From Botryosphaeria dothidea (Eukaryota; Ascomycota; Dothideomycetes; Botryosphaeriales; Botryosphaeriaceae): a stretch of DNA of 64,000 bases. The notes under the pieces were generated by a model. The model did no database searches. It was not told the DNA's origin and saw only the letters and a list, made by a program, of their open reading frames with translations. This document shows, piece after piece, positions 57,226 to 64,000 of the stretch. Each line of letters starts with the position of its first letter. Position 1 is the stretch's first letter. Location of the stretch: NCBI GenBank assembly GCA_011503125.2, contig WWBZ02000001.1:5518001-5582000 (forward strand), written 5' to 3'. Made by a program: the position numbers and the translations under genes.

Positions 57226-57612
57226 GCTTTTGGTACGGGACTGGTTAAACTTGTGGTTGCAGGTGTTTTGGCATGAATTCTGGAAAGCTTTGGTGGCTAG
57301 AGAAACTCTCGTAGTACATAGGCTCAGAGATCTGATATGGGCTGTGTCAGACAGTTACGGTCAATTAAGCTGGATCCTAGTCCATCGCCAGACGCACATG
57401 AAGCAGAACCGTAATTGCCCATTCCAAACTGCCCCAATCAAACACATTTATTATCCACAAAAACGACATGTTACTGCCTTCATGCAATTAGCCAGATTCG
57501 GGTATCATCTCCATATCCCCCGTCTATAAGAAATCTCGCGGATACCATCCACCAACCCATGAAATGAATTCGTAATCGTGAACATGAACAATGCATACAG
57601 TTTCGTTCTCCT

Positions 57613-57638
57613 CCCCCCCCTCCCCCCCCCCCCCCCCC
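57613..57638. repeat. C8-T-C17 homopolymer tract
   Basis: A run of eight C, one T and seventeen C, just downstream of the minus-strand gene that stops at 57688. It is prone to sequencing and replication slippage. Confidence 0.95.
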
Positions 57639-57687
57639 AAACAAAAACCATCACCGGCCCGACTCTCCACCGCACAAAAAAAATCCA

Positions 57688-58394
57688 TCAAAGCGGCACA
57701 ACCCCCACCAACCCCGCAATCGCCGCCACGAGCGCCACCGCACTCACACCGACCCTACTCCCCTCTCCCTCTTCTCCCCCCTCCGCACCCGCACTCGCCG
57801 ACGGCGTGCTCGCTGCCCGCAGCGTCGTCCCTGATATGGCGAGGGAGGCGGACGGGTTGAAGAATGTGGCGGCCGAGACGGTGCTGCCGGAGACGACGGT
57901 CGGCGACGGCGTTTCGGTGGTCAGAGGGTTGACGTTGGTACGAATGGTGGGCGTGGGCCAGGTTTGCGTCGTTGCGGGGGCGAAGTCAGCGGCGGTTGTG
58001 GAGGCGACGGCGGGGCTGTGGTGGGTTGGGTTAGCTTGGGAGTCTTCTTTTGTTCGGGGATGTGGTGAGGGTTTGTGGTTGGGATGTGGGAAGAGACGTT
58101 GATTGGGATTGAAGAGACGTCATATACAGCAAGGAGGGTGGTTGAATTTAGGTTTTTTTAGATAATTGAGTGTAGAGGTGATGTTGGGAAGGGGTTGCAA
58201 ATGCTTGTGTGAGTGGTGCGACACGCCATGAGCGTGGTAGGAGATGTTGTTGGCTTTTTAGAGCAATCCCAAGGAATGACAAGGGCAAACAAGACAAGAA
58301 GGAAAACCTACTTAGGAAAAGCCGAGGCGACGGCTGCGAGTAGAGCGTACGCAATCATGTATGTCCGCCACGGGCGGGTGATCGACGCAACCAT
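57688..58394 (-). CDS. Probable small GPI-anchored Ser/Thr-rich cell-wall protein
   Basis: Proposed two exons on the minus strand, 58394-58312 and 58015-57688, with a 296-nt intron; 136 residues. Exon 1 encodes a signal-peptide-like start, MVASITRPWRTYMIAYALLA followed by AVASAFP; an inner ATG at 58358 would begin MIAYALLAAVASAFP. Exon 2 is Ser/Thr/Pro/Ala-rich (ATTQTWPTPTIRTNVNPLTT) and ends in a small-residue and acidic spacer and a hydrophobic tail, GVSAVALVAAIAGLVGVVPL, then stop. A signal peptide plus a C-terminal hydrophobic tail after small residues is the pattern of GPI-anchored wall proteins. The exon-2 frame has no usable ATG before an upstream stop, which supports splicing to exon 1. 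The long intron could hide a further small exon. No adhesin, CFEM or enzyme domain is present. Confidence 0.5.
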
Positions 58395-60602
58395 GTCCTT
58401 CTTTGCCGGGATGGGAGCGAAGTTTGGTGATGATGATTCTGACGATGGCGGAGGCATCCAGCAGAGATAAGGCACTTTGGTTGATCGTTTCTTTTGCCTT
58501 TTCGAGCGAAGTATGGGAGCGACAGATGACTCGTGTTTGTGTGCGCGCGCACGGAAGATTAGAGATGAATTAATAATGGGGAAGCACGAGAGAAAAGCGA
58601 GGCAAGCAACTGGCCAGACCGGTCCCCGAGCAAGACAGGCGAAGGGCCAAAGCCGGAAGTATATGACGAAGGAGTATTAGGCAGGCCTTGCGACGACTTA
58701 TTACGAGAAATCCTTCCTTGGCTCGAACGGCAGAGGCGCGAAAGGGGAATCAATAATATTGGTTGACCAAGGCAGACAACAGGCAGCGCAAGGCAACCAG
58801 GATGGATTCGATCAGGAGACGGCGAACGGCAGGGAGGGGAGCTGGTTAAACTTAAAAATAAGGGTAGATGGTCGCAGCGGAGCTGAGCCAGGGAAGCAAA
58901 CCAAGCGGGCGGGCCAGCAAGGGTTTCCTTCTAACAAGCAAGGCCGTGTTGGATTGGCAGCGTCGTCAGTGCTCGTCGACGACGTACGTCGCATTGCTCC
59001 GCCACGAGAGGAGCCAAAGTAGGATAAAGGAAAAGTCCCCCACTTCGCGCAGCGCAGCGTTCTCGGCATGCGCAGCATTCGCAGAAGCGACTGGCTGGAC
59101 ATGTTCTTTTGCTCAGCACTTGACTTGTTCAGGCCACCCCCTGGGCTGCGGCCACCCGACGAGTGGGTAGGATATGATGCAAGCCCAGGCAGGTGATGAA
59201 GCACTTGGGGTTCTTCGGGCGAGGCAGAAGTTCGGTGCGGTCCGGGGAGATGGCCGGGCAATGGCGATCTGCGGCAGATGATTACGGTTTGCGCGTTGCA
59301 AGAGGTCGAATTGGTTGGGACCCCTGCTGAAACGTCGCAGCATTGGCAGAGGAGTTGGTTGTCGTGGGCACTTATAACAAGCATATCTCCAGCAGCCTGC
59401 GTCTTTGATTCGACCTCCGACGGGCGCGCGTCATCGGCATTCTGCCTTGTCATGTTTTGTCAGCATCGGCCAAGGGCCGCGGAGAGACGATGAGACTCGT
59501 CGCGACCAACTGTGATGTTTACGCCTGAGGCAGACACCCGTATTCCGGACAAAATCCCCGTCACTGCCACGCAGTCATCCCGAACACGTGCCGCTGCTGG
59601 TGAAAAAGCACGTTGCGAGCCTGAGGCATGCTGCGAGAATAGAGTCCACAAGGCTGAGCGACCCCACGAAAATGGAGATCTGACGATCCAAAGCTTGCGA
59701 CCTGTTGGTGGACATGCGGCGAGGTGCGGGGCGAGTCGACGAAGGCCAGCTGATCCAAAAATAGCATCGAGCGAGCGACCCCACGAACCACCGAGCTGCC
59801 ACATGCGGATCGCTCCCGAAATAGAGAAGGCCTTCAGCCCGAGTGACTTAGCGACGGGTGAGAAGGAGCCGCTGTGCATGGCGTCGCCTCTCTTCGCTTC
59901 TTTCCAGAGTGAGCGGAAGCGGAAGCCATCCATTGATGGCCATGGCAGGACCGATGGCTCGTGCGGAAGCGAGCCATTCTTTGCAGCGGGAGAGCGTGTG
60001 TTCTGGCTGCTTCCAGTTGCCTTAAACGGCCATCTCGGAGGCTCCGCTGGGGGACTGACTGTACATGCTGTGCGGTGAAGAGCGCGGCCAGGTGCATGAT
60101 GCGTCGGTTCTGTTCATGTCGTGCCACTGTCACGTTGTCAGCCGCCGCGGAAAACGCGACGCGCACTCGGATGTACCGCTACGGACGTACCGTATGTGTC
60201 TGTAGCATGCCGTCTGCACTGCGACCGTGCCTTTCTTAGTATGAGCTCTGCTCCGAAAGAGTGTAAACATGACGGTGTGAACTGACAGAGAAACAGTGTT
60301 GCGGCTCGCAAAAGCATGACGCAGAATGACGTGCCGAAGGAAGGTACAGCATCGAAGCTTTTTCATTGGTAGCACAAATGTACATGCGATCGCCTGCTCG
60401 CCCAATCATTGCAGTTTTTCAAGCCCATAGTCCGCCAGCGAATAACGAGCGAAAGTGGAAACAGACCCAAAAGTCAACACCATGCTCCAAGTATATGCGA
60501 GAAGGTCCAACGGAACTGTACGAGTCTGTACGAAAGCATCAACATAGGCGTGAGCCTCCATCTCTTATCCAAAACACCAAAACAAGTCAACCCGTGGCCA
60601 AT
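58395..60602. other. Intergenic region, no gene seen
   Basis: 2.2 kb between the GPI-type gene and the FAD oxidase. The frames at 58812-59453 (minus) and 59512-60078 (plus) are overlapped by others and lack recognisable features. A 15-bp direct repeat, GAGCGACCCCACGAA, occurs at 59656 and 59773. Confidence 0.5.
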
Positions 60603-62504
60603 CTACAACTCCTCCGAAAACACAAACCCCAGCTCCTCCTCCCACGTCGACCCCTGCGGATGCTGGTGCTTCAAGCCATCCTTGACTCCGGACCCAACCA
60701 CCGGCAGCCGCTCCGACGGTGTCGGCTTGTCACCGTAGCATGAGTACATGCGGTCCTCAGGGCCCGTCCAGCCGACGCACTTCCAGCAGTTGAACAGGCT
60801 ATTGGGGTCCCACTTGTTCTTGATCTCGAGCAAACGAGGGTAGTTCTCGCCGAAGAAAGTGTCTTCCCACTGCTCCTCGCCGTAATCGGCTTCGTTCAGG
60901 TAGCAGCCGCCACCGGGTGTGAGCTCCTTGACGAAGGCAATGGCATTGCGGCTGGCCTTCCACAGCTTGTCAACCTTGTCCTTGGGCGTGCCCTCGAAGT
61001 AGCCTCCCACATAGTCCAGCGTCCACAGTGCCTCGCGCCATGCGGGGTGAGCAGATGTCTCATGCGCTTCGTCTGGCGTGTTCGCCGGGGTGGTCGCGTA
61101 GACTTGCATCATGAAGCCGGGAACGGCCGAGCCAGCGGCAAGACCGCGTAGCATGGCGTCTGCCAAAGCAGTCTGGTTGTCGATTCCTTGGAACAGCGAG
61201 CGGGGAATGAGACGACCTGACTCAACGACCGCCATGCCGCCGGGGGCATTGCGGTTGATGATGCCGCGGTAGTCCGAGTCGGTAGCCCACAGCTTGTACG
61301 TCTGGAAGTTCTCGTAGGCATGCTTGGTGATGCTGAGTCCCGGAAGGGAGGTCAGGAAGTTGGCCCACTCAGAAGTGAGATCGATCATGGTGGACAGGGG
61401 CTGGTTGGATGGCATAACAAGGTGCGTCTCGATCGTGTTGTGGGTGAAAAAGTTGTAGCCAGACATGTTTGCGGCCGACCATTTCGGCTGGTGCTCAACG
61501 AAGGCATTCAGGATGGCACGGTAGACCCAGCTTTGCGTCATATCCTTCGGAGCATTCGTCACGTTGGCCAGGAAGCTGTACGTGTTGAAGGTAACGGACG
61601 GGTGGACCTTGAACTTGTAGTTGATCATGACAGCGTACGTGCCACCACCGCCACCACGCATGGCCCAGAAGAGATCCGGATCCTGGCAGGCATTGACGGT
61701 GCGCAACACACCGTCCGCAGTAACCACGTCAAACTCAACGGCTTGATCGACCATCAGGCCGTGGGTGGGGCCAAGAGGACCGTGACCAGCACCCTGGCCA
61801 AAGCCACCAGCAGGCCCGACGCTCTCAATTGCACCCAGTGTAATGTCCATGCCCTTAGCTTTGAAGTAGTCTCGTGCTTCGCCGGCACTCACACCAGCGC
61901 CAATGACGCCAATATTCTCGTAGGCCTTGGAGCAGCCCTCAGGAGTGAACTTCTCGTGGAATTCATAGTTCTGGATGTTCCGTGTCCACAGGGCGAGGGA
62001 GTTGGCAGTGACACTTCGTCCAAGGTAATCATGGCCGGAGTTCTTGATTGATAGACGAATTCTGGTCTTGTTAACGAACTTGATTGTCTGTATAACCTCA
62101 TCGGCACCAGTGGCGTTGACATAGTAGGCCGATAAGGAGCCCAGGGAGCACTGTCCCTTGTCGGCAGTCTTCAGCAGGCACTTTTCCGGTCCACACTCTT
62201 GCCATTGGAGGTTCTGAGTTGCGCCATATACTGAGGCTCTTGCAATGTCGTTCCTGTTGTTGTTCTCGACCATGGCGCACAGCGAGGGGCTGTAGTTGCC
62301 AGAGCTGTCATAACATGGACTTGCCCACGGCTCAGTAATTTGTAGACGTCCGTCGAGAGAGGAATTGAAAGATGCCCATTGTGATGTCGATGGCCAACAA
62401 AGTTCTCCGGGAAGGCAGTCGAAAGGGGCGGCAGATACCGTGGCTGCCACCAGAAGGAGGCAGCTTATCGGGAGTTTTGATAAAGGATTCATGGTGTTTT
62501 GCAT
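60603..62504 (-). CDS. Secreted FAD-linked oxidase, berberine-bridge-enzyme type
   Basis: Single exon on the minus strand, 633 residues. Signal peptide SKLPISCLLLVAATVSAAP. The FAD-binding (PCMH/VAO) domain shows GSLSAYYVNATGADEVIQTI, the SIKNSGHDYLGRS loop (the His being the expected covalent flavin site) and GGFGQGAGHGPLGPTHGL. The substrate domain follows with FWAMRGGGGGTYAVMI. The C-terminal BBE segment reads GGGCYLNEADYGEEQWEDTF and LEIKNKWDPNSLFNCWKCVG. The cysteine that makes a second flavin bond in classic berberine-bridge enzymes is not evident in the PTHG loop. Relatives include fungal secreted alcohol and carbohydrate oxidases; the substrate is unknown. Potential N-glycosylation sites are frequent, in keeping with secretion. 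I start at 62504 because the 65 residues upstream to 62699 look like translated promoter, and a TATATAAAA stretch at 62547-62555 lies about 45 nt before this ATG. Confidence 0.92.
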   Translation of the reverse strand: MQNTMNPLSKLPISCLLLVAATVSAAPFDCLPGELCWPSTSQWASFNSSLDGRLQITEPWASPCYDSSGNYSPSLCAMVENNNRNDIARASVYGATQNLQWQECGPEKCLLKTADKGQCSLGSLSAYYVNATGADEVIQTIKFVNKTRIRLSIKNSGHDYLGRSVTANSLALWTRNIQNYEFHEKFTPEGCSKAYENIGVIGAGVSAGEARDYFKAKGMDITLGAIESVGPAGGFGQGAGHGPLGPTHGLMVDQAVEFDVVTADGVLRTVNACQDPDLFWAMRGGGGGTYAVMINYKFKVHPSVTFNTYSFLANVTNAPKDMTQSWVYRAILNAFVEHQPKWSAANMSGYNFFTHNTIETHLVMPSNQPLSTMIDLTSEWANFLTSLPGLSITKHAYENFQTYKLWATDSDYRGIINRNAPGGMAVVESGRLIPRSLFQGIDNQTALADAMLRGLAAGSAVPGFMMQVYATTPANTPDEAHETSAHPAWREALWTLDYVGGYFEGTPKDKVDKLWKASRNAIAFVKELTPGGGCYLNEADYGEEQWEDTFFGENYPRLLEIKNKWDPNSLFNCWKCVGWTGPEDRMYSCYGDKPTPSERLPVVGSGVKDGLKHQHPQGSTWEEELGFVFSEEL

Positions 62505-64000
62505 GGTGAGGGGATGTGGCAGAAGGAAATGCGGACCCGAGGTTGGTATATAAAATGCGTGGGAGGTCAAGGGGGCCAAAAGGCCACCAAAGGAATCGGA
62601 ACTGAAAGGGCAATAGCACGATAGACGGGCTTCGGACGAGCCGCAGCACTCAGCACATGGCACATGCGCATCGTGAGTCGTGAGGGCGCCCCTCCACAAA
62701 GCAACGGTAGCACACGATTGGACGAGAGCCTGAGGCGTCGCCGCGCGCGGCGCAAGCAGTAAGTGCAGCTAATTTTTCACAGAGCAGTCAGCCCGATTGG
62801 GGCCAATTTTGGACGCACCTGACGTGAGACCAGCCAACGGCAGAACCGGGAGAATGAGATCATGGTGAGTTCCCGCGTGCGGCGCCATGTGCCGGCGGGC
62901 TGACAGTGCTGCGGCGCAGGCCTGGGGCTGCAGCGTGCAGCGGTACGGACGGGTTCCCGGCGCAGTCAGACGGCGGAATGGTGGTGTGCGGAGGAGTCGA
63001 GGGACAGGCGGGCTGCAGGTCCCGCTCGCAAAAAGCAACGCGCAGTGTGACGGGCTGGCTTTGGGGCCGCGCGCGGGCCCATTGGGGCATGGCGCAAACG
63101 CGGCTGCAGAACATTGTTCGGGCAGCGCGACGCCAGTGGTCCGTCCGCAGCGAGGAAACGGAAAGAGGTGCCATGTCGCGACTCCGCTCCCAAGCCCACG
63201 CCCAAGCCCGCCGCCGAGCTGAACACGTCCAAGTCCGCCGGCTTTGCTCCGAGTGGGCAGTCGCGCCGGCGCCCTCCGACCTGGCTGTCCCCAGGCTCCA
63301 ACCTCCACAGCCACCAACTGCCGCCCTGACGTCCTTTATCACCCCTCGCTGCCTGTCTGCTCGCCGCCTGCCCCGCACCCGTCCACCCCGACGACGACCG
63401 CCGATGATGGCGGCCTCTCGATGACGATAGACCCCACGGCTGATCAAGTCGATAACGCCTGCCGCGGCGAGTCCTGAACAGTCCGGCCGCGCCTTCCCTG
63501 CCGCGCCGTTGGGGGCGGCGGGGTCGACGCCATTGCCCGGACATTTCTGCACGCCCCCGCCGAACGCTGGACGCAGGGCGAAGACACGGACGCTGTGTGC
63601 GCTTCACAGCCACGCAGATAGACTGACAACGTCATTGGAGTAGGGTACCGCCCCACCATCTGGACCCTCAGATCGTCACAACATCGCGGCGCCGTCCTGA
63701 GGCCACACCTCTAACTGCACCCCTGTGCTCCCGACCTCTCCGCCCTGAATGTTCGCGCAATACAGCCAGTCCTCTGCATCACCTCTCCTGGCTCTCAGCC
63801 TCACTATCATGCTCAATGGCTTGCTGAAAATTGAGTCATGACGAAGTCGGAGCGAATCGCTCGATTGATTCCTAGGATACGTACCTCCCTTCCTTAAACG
63901 GAAGTTGTTCCGGACCTCAGCCCTCCGCGACACCGCTGAATCAAAGCTCTGCGGATATCTGAACGCGAGTCACTCAGGGCACAGCAATGATTCACTTCGC
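62505..64000. other. Right-edge region: oxidase promoter, no further gene supported
   Basis: The first part is the FAD-oxidase promoter. Between 62760 and 63660 several long frames overlap on both strands, which reflects GC-rich sequence rather than genes. The minus-strand frame 63676-63933 (ending QLEVWPQDGAAML) has a fairly protein-like composition, but no domain or context I can name. Confidence 0.45.
62547..62555 (-). promoter_or_regulatory. TATA-like element of the FAD oxidase gene
   Basis: TATATAAAA on the plus strand, TTTTATATA in the gene's direction, about 45 nt before the chosen start. It argues against the longer upstream start at 62699. Confidence 0.45.

Larger units (their letters stand above)
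56072..57687. other. Convergent intergenic region with one doubtful open frame
   Basis: Contains the nup188 3' untranslated region and, at the right end, the C-rich tract and 3' region of the minus-strand GPI-type gene. The only frame of interest is the doubtful plus-strand one ending at 57225, listed separately. Confidence 0.5.

Noticed and set aside
62505..62699. Upstream in-frame start for the FAD oxidase
   Set aside because: It would bury the signal peptide behind 65 residues and place the start upstream of a TATA-like box; the ATG at 62504 is preferred.
62860..63613. Overlapping long frames on both strands near the right edge
   Set aside because: Four or more frames are open at once in GC-rich sequence and none has a recognisable motif.

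Overview
The window is a piece of nuclear chromosome from a filamentous ascomycete (Pezizomycotina; a Dothideomycete-like fungus would fit, but this is inference). The reasons are short GT-AG introns (mostly 49-161 nt) with CTAAC/CTGAC-like branch sites, a trifunctional TRPC-type tryptophan gene, and orthologues of standard fungal housekeeping genes. I see no bacterial, viral or CRISPR features, no tRNA or rRNA gene, and no recognisable transposon.

Left part (1-20.3 kb), gene-dense. In order: an APSES/ankyrin G1/S transcription factor (MBP1/RES2 type, minus strand); divergently, a secreted proline/histidine-rich protein of unknown function whose 3' end carries a frame break in a C7 run; a four-exon Ctr copper transporter; trpC (anthranilate synthase glutaminase, IGPS and PRAI in one chain); a DUF202 membrane protein; the DEAD-box helicase DBP5; the F-BAR/C1/SH3 protein BZZ1; and ARP2 directly downstream of BZZ1. 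BZZ1 and Arp2 act in the same actin-nucleation pathway.

Middle part (20.3-33 kb), gene-poor. In about 12.8 kb only one credible reading frame remains (29300-29872, minus strand), with microsatellites around it.

Right part (33-64 kb). A Yox1-like homeodomain factor, an NmrA-like NAD(P)-binding protein, two small cysteine-free hydrophilic (LEA-like) proteins, ERV41, a flavin amine oxidase, a stand-alone WGR-domain protein, the nucleoporin NUP188 (about 1,860 residues), a probable small GPI-anchored protein, and a secreted FAD-linked (berberine-bridge type) oxidase. The last 1.5 kb hold no gene I can support.

Regulatory signals that fit the neighbouring genes: two MluI cell-cycle boxes (ACGCGT) in the MBP1-type promoter and more at the Yox1-like gene, a Gcn4/CpcA-type TGACTCA before trpC, and a Mac1-like TTTGCTC before the copper transporter. 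Exon coordinates were assembled by hand from frame continuity and splice signals; no transcript or database evidence was available.
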